A stretch of 64,000 nt of DNA from Pseudarthrobacter enclensis (GTDB lineage: Bacteria > Actinomycetota > Actinomycetes > Actinomycetales > Micrococcaceae). Of this stretch, positions 42,127-51,600 are shown one piece after another; position 1 is the stretch's first letter; every line of letters starts with the position of its first letter. The notes under the pieces are model-generated. The model saw only the letters and a list, made by a program, of their open reading frames with translations, did not search any database and was not told where the DNA came from. Where the stretch lies: positions 44,160-108,159 of the forward strand of contig NZ_JAUSRE010000019.1 of NCBI RefSeq assembly GCF_030811655.1. Direction: 5' to 3'. Both the position numbers and the translations under genes were made by a program.

Positions 42127-44235
42127 GTGGCACCAAGCTCTGAGTACACCGCCCGGCACCTCTCCGTACTGGAAGGCCTCGAGGCCGTCCGCAAACGCCC
42201 GGGCATGTACATCGGCTCAACCGACTCACGCGGCCTCATGCACTGCCTCTGGGAAATCATCGACAACTCCGTGGATGAGGCCTTGGCCGGCTTCGGCCAC
42301 GACATCCGCATCATCCTCCACGCGGACAATTCCGTGGAGATCCACGACGACGGCCGCGGCATCCCCATCGACAAGGAGCCCAAGACGGGACTCACCGGCG
42401 TCGAAGTGGTCTTCACCAAGCTGCACGCGGGCGGCAAATTCGGCGGCGGCTCCTACACCGCCTCCGGCGGCCTCCACGGCGTGGGCGCCTCGGTGGTCAA
42501 CGCCCTGTCCTCGCGACTCGACGTCGAGGTGGACAGGGGCGGCAAGACCTACCGGATGTCCTTCCGCCGCGGTGAACCGGGCCGGTTCAAGGACACCGGA
42601 TCCCGCCTCGACCCGGCGGCACCCTTCACGCCGTTCGTCGACGACTCCGTGCTGGACATCGTGGGCAAGGCCAAACGCGGGGTCACCGGAACGCGGATCC
42701 GCTACTGGGCCGACCGGCAGATATTCACCCCCGACGCCAAGTTCTCCTACGAGGACCTGGTTGCGCGTGCCCGCCAGACCTCCTTCCTGGTGCCCGGCCT
42801 CAAGCTCACCGTCCGGGACGAACGCAGGCTTGCCGGGACGCCCGGCGAAGCAGGCCCGCACGAGGAGGTCTTCCACCACGACGGCGGCATTTCGGAATTC
42901 GCTGAGTTCCTGGCCGTTGATCCGGCAGTCACTGATGTCTGGCGGCTGCACGGAGCAGGGAAGTTCAAGGAGACCGTCCCGGTCCTGGACGAGCGGGGCC
43001 ACAGCCAGCTGGCCGAGGTGGAGCGCGATTGCGAGGTGGATGTGGCGCTGCGCTGGGGCATCGGCTACGACAGCACCGTGCGCAGCTTCGTGAACATCAT
43101 CGCCACCCCCAAGGGCGGCACCCACCAGTCAGGCTTTGAGCAGGCGTTGGTCAAAACCTTCCGCAAAGCGGTGGAGACCAATGCCCGCAAGCTTAAGGCC
43201 GGCAATGACAAGATCGAAAAGGACGACATCTTCGCCGGCCTCACCGCGGTGCTGACGGTGCGGCTGGCCGAACCCCAGTTCGAGGGACAGACCAAGGAAA
43301 TCCTCGGCACCAGTGCCGTCCGCGCCATCGTGGCCCGGGTGGTGGAGCGGGAGATTTCCGCCAAGCTGGCCTCCAGCAACAAGAACGACAAGGCCCAGTC
43401 CTCGCTGCTGCTCGAAAAGATCGTCAACGAGATGAAGTCCCGCATCTCGGCCCGCGTGCACAAGGAGACGCAACGGCGGAAGAACGCGCTGGAAACGTCC
43501 TCGATGCCCACCAAGCTCGCTGACTGCCGGACGGACGACGTTGAACGTTCGGAACTGTTCATCGTGGAAGGCGACTCGGCGCTGGGCACTGCCAAACTGG
43601 CCCGCTCCTCCGACTTCCAGGCCCTGCTGCCCATCCGCGGCAAGATCCTGAACGTCCAGAAGGCCTCGGTGGGGGACATGCTCTCCAACGCGGAGTGCGC
43701 AGCCCTCATCCAGGTGGTGGGGGCAGGATCCGGCCGCAGCTTCGACATCAGCGCCGCCCGCTACGGCAAGGTCATCCTCATGACGGACGCCGACGTGGAC
43801 GGTGCCCACATCCGTACCCTGCTGCTGACCCTTTTCTTCCGGTACATGCGGCCCATGATCCTCGAGGGCCGGGTCTTCGCCGCCGTTCCGCCGCTGCACC
43901 GGGTGGAAGTCATCAACGCCGGCCAGAAGGCCAACGAGATGATCTACACCTACTCCGAGGCCGAACTGCACGTGCTGCTGGCCCGCCTGGCGAAGGAGGG
44001 GAAGCGGTACAAGGAACCGATCCAGCGCTACAAGGGCCTGGGGGAGATGGATGCGGAGCAGTTGGCCGAAACCACCATGGACCCCCGGCACCGCACCTTG
44101 CGCAAGGTGGGGATTGAAAACGCCCAGCAGGCGGAGGAGATCTTCGACCTGCTGATGGGCTCGGACGTGTCGCCGCGCAAGGACTTCATCATCGCCGGCG
44201 CATCCAGCCTGGACCGGGAGCGCATCGACGCCTGA
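42127..44235 (+). CDS. parE: DNA topoisomerase IV subunit B (GyrB-like)
   Basis: 702 aa. GHKL ATPase domain: EIIDNSVDEALAG (Mg-binding Asn), DDGRGIP, GLHGVGASVVNALS. The TOPRIM domain has EGDSALGTAKLAR and MTDADVDGAHIRTL (metal Asp). Assigned to the topoisomerase IV type because the A subunit (54538-57054) is also here and away from an origin-proximal gyrBA context, but GyrB and ParE are not cleanly separable by eye. GTG 42127 with AAGGAG about 12 nt upstream; TACCCT upstream (near 42069) may be the -10. Confidence 0.92.
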   Translation: MAPSSEYTARHLSVLEGLEAVRKRPGMYIGSTDSRGLMHCLWEIIDNSVDEALAGFGHDIRIILHADNSVEIHDDGRGIPIDKEPKTGLTGVEVVFTKLHAGGKFGGGSYTASGGLHGVGASVVNALSSRLDVEVDRGGKTYRMSFRRGEPGRFKDTGSRLDPAAPFTPFVDDSVLDIVGKAKRGVTGTRIRYWADRQIFTPDAKFSYEDLVARARQTSFLVPGLKLTVRDERRLAGTPGEAGPHEEVFHHDGGISEFAEFLAVDPAVTDVWRLHGAGKFKETVPVLDERGHSQLAEVERDCEVDVALRWGIGYDSTVRSFVNIIATPKGGTHQSGFEQALVKTFRKAVETNARKLKAGNDKIEKDDIFAGLTAVLTVRLAEPQFEGQTKEILGTSAVRAIVARVVEREISAKLASSNKNDKAQSSLLLEKIVNEMKSRISARVHKETQRRKNALETSSMPTKLADCRTDDVERSELFIVEGDSALGTAKLARSSDFQALLPIRGKILNVQKASVGDMLSNAECAALIQVVGAGSGRSFDISAARYGKVILMTDADVDGAHIRTLLLTLFFRYMRPMILEGRVFAAVPPLHRVEVINAGQKANEMIYTYSEAELHVLLARLAKEGKRYKEPIQRYKGLGEMDAEQLAETTMDPRHRTLRKVGIENAQQAEEIFDLLMGSDVSPRKDFIIAGASSLDRERIDA

Positions 44236-44314
44236 CGGGCGCACCGCTTTCTACAGGCTCAACCGCTGGCACCAGGCAGCCACAACCACCGGCGTGAACA
44301 ACGACGGCGACGCT

Positions 44315-45307
44315 TCAGCCGAGCAGTCCCGGAACCACCAGCAGTGCCGTGGGCAGCGCCAGCAGGAGGACGCTGCCGGCCATGACGGCGGTGCGGACGG
44401 CGGCGGGAAGCTGGGGCTGGGGCGTCAGCAGGCGGCTGACCCGCGACGCTGCCGTACGGACTGAATCCGAGCCGGGACCGCCGGAGGCCGCCTCGAGGCC
44501 GGACAGTGCAACGGTGGGCGACGCCGGGCGGATATCACCGGTGCCTCCATTACCTGCCGAGCCGCTGGCCACAATGGCGATGGCCTTGATGAGCGTTGCC
44601 TTGCTTTCGGTGCGGAGGGCAACGTCGTCGGCCAGCATTTCAATGAGCGAGTTCACCGACTCCTGGGCGAGCCGGGTGGTGGGCAGCCACGGGAGTGCCT
44701 GCCGCCACGCCGCGAATGCCCACAGCAGGAGGTGGTGCCGCTGGCTCAGGTGGGCATTCTCGTGGATCAGGACGGCACGCAGTTCCGCCGGTTCGAGGGC
44801 AGCCATCAGGCCATCCGACAGGACCGTCACGGAGCGTGCGCCACCCGGAAGGCAATAGGCCACGGGGGAATCGTGGCTGATGACCAGGGTTCCGGCGTCC
44901 TGGCCGGATGGCGAGGCCAAAAGGGCGAGCAGTTCACGGTGCCGGCGCCGCTGCCGCTGGATCTTGTAGTAGGTCAGCAACAGTGTGAAGACCAGGTGGG
45001 CAGTGAGCAGCGCGGCGGCGGACAGCGCAAAGATATGCCAGAAGCCCAGTGCGGTGGTGGGAGCGTTGAACAAAACCATTCCGGCAAGCGCCCGGAGCCC
45101 CGCAATGAGGTTGTCCCCGATGGGCTCCAGCCCGTAGACCAGCATGGCACCGATCATCGAAAGCCCACCTGCGAGCGCGATTGCCTGCCACAGCAGCATT
45201 GCCGTGAACGGAGACCTGGCCGGCCACTGTGCCCGCCACAGGAGGATCGGCACCGGCCACGCCAGGATTATCGCAAGGACCGCCAGCAGGTATGAGGCCC
45301 AGAACAT
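44315..45307 (-). CDS. M56-family membrane metalloprotease (BlaR1/MecR1-like, no sensor domain)
   Basis: 330 aa. Zinc-protease motif HENAH at residues 182-186, flanked by membrane helices (about 1-25, 36-58, 88-115 and a final one near 305-328). It lacks the C-terminal penicillin-binding domain of BlaR1/MecR1, so the signal sensed is not evident. It begins 6 nt after the stop of the BlaI-type repressor gene, as in blaIR/mecIR pairs. The expected role is cleavage of the repressor, or triggering of its loss, on a membrane signal. Context points to respiration (cydABDC divergent). Confidence 0.9.
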   Translation of the reverse strand: MFWASYLLAVLAIILAWPVPILLWRAQWPARSPFTAMLLWQAIALAGGLSMIGAMLVYGLEPIGDNLIAGLRALAGMVLFNAPTTALGFWHIFALSAAALLTAHLVFTLLLTYYKIQRQRRRHRELLALLASPSGQDAGTLVISHDSPVAYCLPGGARSVTVLSDGLMAALEPAELRAVLIHENAHLSQRHHLLLWAFAAWRQALPWLPTTRLAQESVNSLIEMLADDVALRTESKATLIKAIAIVASGSAGNGGTGDIRPASPTVALSGLEAASGGPGSDSVRTAASRVSRLLTPQPQLPAAVRTAVMAGSVLLLALPTALLVVPGLLG

Positions 45308-45313
45308 GGTGTG

Positions 45314-45697
45314 CTAGACGTGGCCCAGCAGTTTGCGCAGCGTCTCGGCTTCACCTTCGGACACGGACCCGATGAACCGGGCCAGGACGGCTTCGCGGTC
45401 CGGCGCCGATCCGAGGACCTCGTGCATCAGTTCCGCGGTGTGGTCCGCACGGCTGGACACCGCCTGGTAGCGGTGGGGCCGGGTTCCGCGTTCGCGCTCC
45501 ACCAGGCCTTTCTTCTCCAGGCGGGAGAGGACGGTGAGCACCGTTGTGACGGCCAGTTCCTTGCCTTCATGGCCCGGTCCGCCCTGCGCGGCGGACGTGC
45601 GCGCCAGTTGATCCCTCAGGGTGTTGGCCGTAGCCGCTTCCTGGCCCGCCCAGAGCAGGTCCATGACCGCCCGTTCCAGTTCACCAAGACTAGCCAT
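45314..45697 (-). CDS. BlaI/MecI/CopY-family transcriptional repressor
   Basis: 127 aa. Winged-helix N-terminus (GELERAVMDLLWAGQEATAN..., about 4-24), LAVTTVLTVLSRLEKKGLVERER (recognition helix and wing) and a C-terminal dimerisation helix set ending ETLRKLLGHV. It binds palindromes of CTAC-Nx-GTAG type in its family. Three such sites (TTCTAC-N5-GTAGAA) are in the adjoining intergenic region, one near its own promoter and two at the cydA promoter. GGAAAAG is the ribosome binding site. Confidence 0.93.
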   Translation of the reverse strand: MASLGELERAVMDLLWAGQEAATANTLRDQLARTSAAQGGPGHEGKELAVTTVLTVLSRLEKKGLVERERGTRPHRYQAVSSRADHTAELMHEVLGSAPDREAVLARFIGSVSEGEAETLRKLLGHV

Positions 45698-45743
45698 TTC
45701 ACTTTTCCTTTATTTCCCCGCACCGGGCGCTTTGGGGAGCACG

Positions 45744-45753
45744 GTGACGTCAC
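45744..45753. repeat. 10-bp palindrome GTGACGTCAC in the repressor gene leader
   Basis: Perfect palindrome about 50 nt before the repressor start. Not the CRP spacing (TGTGA-N6-TCACA). Function unknown. Confidence 0.25.
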
Positions 45754-45800
45754 GCGGTTGTTCAACTACAGACTTAAATTTACCCCGAAACCCGGGAACC

Positions 45801-45817
45801 TTCTACATCGGGTAGAA
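45801..45817. promoter_or_regulatory. BlaI-type operator 1 (repressor autoregulation)
   Basis: TTCTAC-N5-GTAGAA, 104 nt upstream of the repressor start. It overlaps a plausible minus-strand -35 followed at about 18 nt by GTAAAT/TAAATT. Confidence 0.7.
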
Positions 45818-45890
45818 CATCTGGCGCGCCGCACCCCGGCGGGGGATCCTAGGGGGAGGGCGATTCGTTTTCGTACCGCCATCGAGGATG

Positions 45891-45907
45891 TTCTACACTT
45901 TGTAGAA
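45891..45907. promoter_or_regulatory. BlaI-type operator 2 (cydA promoter, -35 side)
   Basis: TTCTAC-N5-GTAGAA. It contains TTGTAG (45900-45905), a possible cydA -35. Confidence 0.75.
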
Positions 45908-45914
45908 GTTGGAG

Positions 45915-45931
45915 TTCTACGTAGCGTAGAA
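45915..45931. promoter_or_regulatory. BlaI-type operator 3 (cydA promoter, -10 side)
   Basis: TTCTAC-N5-GTAGAA, centre 24 bp from operator 2. It contains TAGCGT (45922-45927), a possible cydA -10 with a 16-nt spacer from the TTGTAG above. Confidence 0.75.
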
Positions 45932-45960
45932 AACTGCATCGGCTAACAGTAGGGACCGCC

Positions 45961-47559
45961 ATGGACGCCTTGGAAATCGCACGCTGGCAATTCGGCATCA
46001 CCACCGTTTACCACTTCATGATGGTGCCGCTGACCATCGGCCTCGGCCTGGTGGTGGCCGTCATCCAGACCGCCTGGTTCCGCACGGGCAAACCCGAGTA
46101 CCTGCGCATGACCAAGTTCTGGGGAAAGCTGTTCCTCATCAACTTCATCATGGGCGTCGCCACCGGCATTGTGCAGGAGTTCCAGTTCGGCATGGCATGG
46201 AGCGAATACAGCCGCTTCGTGGGCGACGTCTTCGGTGCCCCGCTGGCCCTCGAGGCGCTCTTGGCCTTCTTCGTCGAATCCACCTTCCTGGGACTGTGGA
46301 TTTTCGGCTGGAAGCAGCTCAAGCCGGCCATCCACCTCGCATGCCTCTGGGTGGCCGTCATCGGTTCAGCCCTCTCCGCCTACTTCATCATCGTGGCCAA
46401 CAGCTGGATGCAGCACCCGGTGGGCGTGCAAATGGTGAACGGCCGGCCCGTCATGACCGACGCCTGGGCGGTCTTTACCAACAACACCGCCCTGGTGGCC
46501 GTCCCGCACACCCTGTTCGGCGCCCTTGCCGTAGCCGGCGGCTTCCTCCTTGGCATCGCCTGGTACCACCTGTGGCGCAGGCGGCACGACGGCGTCGACA
46601 CCGTGGGTGCCGACGGGCGGGTCATCCCCGGTGAGGACACGCGCATTCCCGGCCGGGACCGCGCCGACTACAGCGTGTGGATCCGGTCCCTGCGCATTGG
46701 TGCCGTGGTGGCCATGATCTCGTTCGCGGGCACGGCCGTCACCGGTGACCTCCAGGGCAAGCTCATGTTCCAGCAGCAGCCCATGAAGATGGCCGCCGCC
46801 GAGGCCGCCTGCCATGACGGCACAGGCTTCTCCGTACTGAGCGTGGGCAACGTGGGCTCGAAGAACTGCGATGACGTCGTGGCAGTGATCGAGGTCCCCG
46901 GCATCCTCTCCTTCCTGGCCAAGGGCGACTTCACCACCGAGGTGAAGGGCGTCAACAGCCTGCTTCCCGAGTACAAGGAAAAATACGGAAGCACCGTCCC
47001 GGACAACCCGATCTACGGTGACCGCGCCGGCCAGGAGATCCAGTACGTGCCCGTCATGGAAGTCACCTACTGGGGCTTCCGGATGATGATTGGCTTTGGC
47101 GGCCTCGCCGCGCTGGCTGCGCTGGTGGCACTCTGGATCACCCGCAAGGGGACGGTGCCGGAATCCCGCTGGCTGATGCGATTGGCAGTGTTCGGCATCC
47201 TTGCACCCTTCGGTGCCAACGCCGCCGGCTGGATCTTCACCGAGATGGGCCGCCAGCCCTTCGTCGTGGCGCCCAACCCCGACCCGAGCGGCATCGACCA
47301 GGTGTTCATGTTCACCGCCGCCGCCGTGTCACCCGGGGTGTCCGCGGGCGAGCTGATCGCCTCGCTGGTTGCCCTGACCGCGGTGTACGCCGTCCTGCTG
47401 GTGGTGGAAGTGAAGCTGCTGGTCACATACATCCGCGGCGGCGTGGTCTCCGCGATGCCGGAACTCGGCCACGCCCCGACGGACGAGAACGAGGATGAAA
47501 CCCCGGGCCCCGACGGCGGCTCCAAACCCGCTGACGACGTCCTGGCCTTCGCCTACTAG
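45961..47559 (+). CDS. cydA: Cytochrome bd ubiquinol/menaquinol oxidase subunit I
   Basis: 532 aa. Membrane subunit carrying the b558, b595 and d haems. The N-terminal helix has His18 (TVYHFMM, the His19 equivalent) and NSWMQHPVG carries the second axial His region (Q-loop side). GRQPFVVAPN replaces the usual GRQPW. The quinol Q-loop is of the short actinobacterial type. Ribosome binding site AGGGA. First gene of cydA-cydB-cydDC, a high-affinity O2 reductase used under low oxygen or respiratory stress. Two BlaI-type operators overlap the probable promoter. Confidence 0.96.
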   Translation: MDALEIARWQFGITTVYHFMMVPLTIGLGLVVAVIQTAWFRTGKPEYLRMTKFWGKLFLINFIMGVATGIVQEFQFGMAWSEYSRFVGDVFGAPLALEALLAFFVESTFLGLWIFGWKQLKPAIHLACLWVAVIGSALSAYFIIVANSWMQHPVGVQMVNGRPVMTDAWAVFTNNTALVAVPHTLFGALAVAGGFLLGIAWYHLWRRRHDGVDTVGADGRVIPGEDTRIPGRDRADYSVWIRSLRIGAVVAMISFAGTAVTGDLQGKLMFQQQPMKMAAAEAACHDGTGFSVLSVGNVGSKNCDDVVAVIEVPGILSFLAKGDFTTEVKGVNSLLPEYKEKYGSTVPDNPIYGDRAGQEIQYVPVMEVTYWGFRMMIGFGGLAALAALVALWITRKGTVPESRWLMRLAVFGILAPFGANAAGWIFTEMGRQPFVVAPNPDPSGIDQVFMFTAAAVSPGVSAGELIASLVALTAVYAVLLVVEVKLLVTYIRGGVVSAMPELGHAPTDENEDETPGPDGGSKPADDVLAFAY

Positions 47560-47574
47560 CAGAGGAAACACACA

Positions 47575-48624
47575 ATGGAACTGCTGCCCACCATCTGGTT
47601 CATCGCCATTGCGGTGCTGTGGACCGGCTACCTTTTCCTCGAAGGCTTCGACCTGGGCGTAGGGATGCTGATGAAGCTCTTCGCCCGCAACAACACCGAA
47701 CGCCGCGTGCTCCTAAACACCATCGGACCCGTCTGGGACGGCAACGAGGTGTGGCTGCTCACCGCAGGCGGTGCCACCTTCGCCGCCTTCCCGCTCTGGT
47801 ACGCCTCGTTGTTCTCCGCGCTCTACCTCCCGCTGCTGGTGGTCCTGCTCGCCCTGATCTTCCGCGCGGTGGCGTTCGAATACCGCGGGAAGGTGGACAC
47901 CGACAGCTGGCGCAACCGCTGGGACTGGGCCATCGCGCTGGGGTCCTTCCTTGCGGCTTTCGGCGTCGGCGCCGCGCTGGCCCTCACCACCACGGGCCTG
48001 CCGCTGAACGCCAACGGTGACCGCGAAGGCGGTCCCATGGCCTGGTTCAGCGGTTACGCCCTGCTGGGCGGGCTCGCAGTGGTGGGTTTCTCACTGCTCC
48101 ACGCCCTGGCCTTCCTGGCACTCAAGACCGACGGCGACGTCCGGCACCGGGCGCGCCAGTGGTTCGTGCGGCTCCTGCCGGTCCTGCTCCTGCCCATTGC
48201 GGCGTGGGCCCTTGCCATCCAGTTCCTGGACGGGAAGCCCTGGACATGGGCCGCCGTCGTCCTGGCCGTTGGCGCGGCCGCCACCGCGTGGCTGCTGGCC
48301 CGCAGAGGCTCCGAAGGCAGGGCGTTCCTGTTCCTGGGCGCCTTCCTGGTGCTGGGCACCGCCTCCATCTTCGGTGCCGTGTTCCCGGTGGTGCTCCCTT
48401 CCACACTGGACAGCGCCTTTGACCTCACCATTTCCAACGCCTCGTCCTCGAACTACACCCTGGGACTGATGAGCATTGTGGCGGCCTTCGGGCTTCCCCT
48501 GGTCATTGCCTACCAAGCCTGGACCTACTGGGTGTTCCGCCGCCGCGTCAGCGCCGCGCACATCCCGGAGGCCCACAGCTTCCTCCCGGCCATTGCGGCC
48601 AAGGCCTTCACCACCAAGGGCTGA
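47575..48624 (+). CDS. cydB: Cytochrome bd oxidase subunit II
   Basis: 349 aa, nine predicted helices. The N-terminus LLPTIWFIAIAVLWTGYLFLEGFDLGVGML is the CydB signature; GPVWDGNEVWLLTAGGATFAAFP follows. It partners CydA. It begins 15 nt after the cydA stop (AGAGGAAA ribosome binding site) and ends 1 nt before the GTG of cydDC, so the three genes form one operon. Confidence 0.96.
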   Translation: MELLPTIWFIAIAVLWTGYLFLEGFDLGVGMLMKLFARNNTERRVLLNTIGPVWDGNEVWLLTAGGATFAAFPLWYASLFSALYLPLLVVLLALIFRAVAFEYRGKVDTDSWRNRWDWAIALGSFLAAFGVGAALALTTTGLPLNANGDREGGPMAWFSGYALLGGLAVVGFSLLHALAFLALKTDGDVRHRARQWFVRLLPVLLLPIAAWALAIQFLDGKPWTWAAVVLAVGAAATAWLLARRGSEGRAFLFLGAFLVLGTASIFGAVFPVVLPSTLDSAFDLTISNASSSNYTLGLMSIVAAFGLPLVIAYQAWTYWVFRRRVSAAHIPEAHSFLPAIAAKAFTTKG

Positions 48625-48625
48625 C

Positions 48626-51600
48626 GTGCGGCCCACCTTCCCGGCAGGCCCGGCAACCCGATCAGCCATCTACTGGCTGGGACTCCTGGCGGCGCTCAAA
48701 GCCCTGTCCCTGGTCCTCATCGGCCAGGCCGTGGCCTCCGTCCTGGCGGGGCTCGCCGCCGGGAACCCTGCCTGGGGGAGCCAGCTGACCGCCGGACTTG
48801 CCGGCGTCGTGCTCCGCTCCCTGACGGTATGGGGACAGGCCGTCGCCGCCCGACGGGCGGCACTCGGGGTCAAGGAAGAGCTTCGCGGGGAGCTTCTGGA
48901 GCGCGCCCTGCGTACCGGCGTTCGCGCTTCAGGGCCCGGCGACGGCGGCCTGGCGGTGCTCGCAACGCGCGGCCTGGACGCCCTGGACAGCTACTACACC
49001 CAGTTCCTTCCCGCGCTGGTCAACTGTGCCGCCATTCCGCTGCTGCTGGGCGCCCGGATCCTCTTCGCGGACTGGGTCAGCGCGCTGGTCATCGTGCTCA
49101 CCGTGCCGCTGATCCCTTTGTTCATGGTGCTGATCGGCCGGTACACGCAGGACAGCGTGCGCCGGGCCCAGGCGTCGCTGGCCCGGCTGTCCGCCCACAT
49201 GCTTGAACTCGCCAAGGGCCTGCCGGTCCTGGTGGGCCTGGGCAGGGCCACAGCGCAGCGCAAGGCCCTGGAGGAGATCTCGGAGGAGTACCGGTCCCGC
49301 ACCATGGGGACGCTGCGGACCGCGTTCCTGTCCGCGTTGGCACTGGAACTCATCGCCACCATCTCGGTGGCCGTGGTTGCTGTGTTCATCGGCGTCCGGC
49401 TGGTCCACGGTGACATGCCCCTGGAAGCCGGCCTGCTGGCCCTCCTCCTGGCGCCGGACTGCTACCTCCCCCTGCGGGAACTGGGCACCGCACACCATGC
49501 CAGCGACGACGGCCGGGTGGCCCTCGCGGAAACCGCCGCGGTGACCGGTGCGCCCGAACCAGCCCCCCTGCCCGCTGCCAGGGCCGGCAGGCCCGGCGCC
49601 CCGCTCGAGGTCACCGCACTCACCGTGACGTATGGCGGACGGTCCGCGGCCGCCGTCGGGCCCCTTACCTTCACCGCGCCCCAGGACAGGATTACGGCGC
49701 TGGACGGGCCCAGCGGCGCGGGCAAGAGCACCGTCCTGGGCGTGCTGGCAGGCACCGTCGGCACCGATGGCGGGACCGGCAGCACGGGTACCCGCATCAC
49801 CGGATCCATCAGCGGCCTGGACCGCCGGCTGGTGGCCTGGGTGCCGCAGCATCCTGTGATGGTGGCCGGAACGGTCCTGGACGAGGTGCTGCTTTACCTG
49901 TCGCCGGATACTGCCTACGGCCCGGACCGGTTCACCGCCGAGGACGCGGCACGGCAATGCCTGGAACGTGCGGGAGCCGGACACCTTGCAGCAAAACACC
50001 AGGCGGAGCTCAGCCCGGGAGAGCTGCGGCGCGTGGCACTGGCCCGCGGGCTGGCCCGGATCGAGGCCGGAGCGACGCTCCTGCTGCTTGACGAGCCCAC
50101 CGCACACCTGGATGACGCGTCCGCAGCCATCGTGGAAGAAGCCATCCGGCGGCTGCGCGGCAAGGTCACCGTGGTCCTGGTGGCCCACAACCAGCGCACC
50201 CGGCAGCTTGCGGACGTGCTGGTGCCGGTAAAGCCTGCGGGCAAGGTTGCGGCAGGGCAGCACGCGGACGGCGTCCTCCTGTCCGCAGCCGCCGCGCCCC
50301 CCGACTTTCCGGAAAGCAACTCCCCGGGCGGCGGGGACACCGGCAGCACGCCACCGGCGGACACCCGGGCCCCCGCCCAGTCCGCAACTGGACCGTCCGC
50401 AACCGGCACTGCGCGCCTCCTGGCAGCGCTGCTTGCCCCCGTCCGGGGCAAATTCGCCGCCGCGGCCCTCGTCGGCACCCTCGCGGCCATTTTCGCCGTC
50501 GCGCTGTCCGGCCTGTCCGGCTGGCTGATCATCCGCGCCAGCGAGCAGCCGCCCATTCTTTACCTCCTGACCGCCATCGTGGGGGTGCGGTTCTTCGGCA
50601 TCGGCCGGGCCGTTTTCCGATACTGGGAGCGGCTGCTGCTGCACGACGCCGTGTTCGCCGCCCTGACCCGCCTGCGCGGCCGGCTTTGGGAAGCCCTGAG
50701 CCGCAGGGCCCTGTCGCTGCGCCGGTTGCTGCAGGGCGGCAACGTGCTGGGCACGGTGATCGACGACGTCGACACCGTCCGCGACCTCCTGCCCCGCGTG
50801 GTGTTGCCGCCCGTCACGGCGCTCGCGGTATCCGCCCTGGCGGTGGCAGCCACCGGAATGCTGGTGCCGGCAGCCCTTCCCGCCGTGGTTGCCGCAGCTG
50901 CCTGCGGCCTGCTCCTGGCGCCCGCCGCTGCGCTGTGGGGCGACCGCAGGTCGGCGGCCGGCGAGCAGTCCCTGCGATCGGGCGTCCTGCGCCGCGTGAC
51001 GGCAGCCCTGGACGCTCGCGCCGAACTGCACGCCAACGGCGTAGCTCCCCGCGTGCTTGAGGCGCTGCTGGCCGAGGACCGGGAAGCAACCCGCGCCTCA
51101 CAGCGCTCTGCCTGGGCTGACGGGCTGGGACACGCCGTTGCCACCGCCGCATGCGGCACGGCGGCACTGGCTGCTGCCTGGCCGGCCGCCCCGAATGTCC
51201 TCGCGGCGCAGGTTGCCCCGGCCACGGCAGCCGTCATTGTCCTCCTGCTCCTGGCACTCGTGGAGCCCTACGCGGCGATGACGACGGCGGTGCGCCAGTT
51301 CCCGGCGCTCCGTGCCGTCCTGCGCAGGGTGGGGGAGTCCGGCGCACTCGAGGACGGCACTGACACCCCCGATGGTCTGCAGTCTGTTCCCGGCAGGACC
51401 AGCGCCGAGCCAGGTGTTGAGCTGGTGGACCTGGCCGCGGCGTGGCCGGGAGGCGCACCGGTCTTCTCGGGCGTGGACGCAGTGGCCGCGCCGGGGCACT
51501 GGCTGGCGGTCACCGGCCCCTCCGGCTCGGGAAAATCCACCCTGCTCTCTGTCCTGCTGGGTTTCCTGCCGCCGGCGGCCGGATATGTGAAGGTCACCGG

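Noticed and set aside
45744..45753. CRP-like site GTGACGTCAC
   Set aside because: The half-sites are adjacent; CRP needs TGTGA-N6-TCACA.
48929..51031. 700-aa open frame antisense to cydDC
   Set aside because: Antisense shadow; the ABC motifs are on the plus strand.
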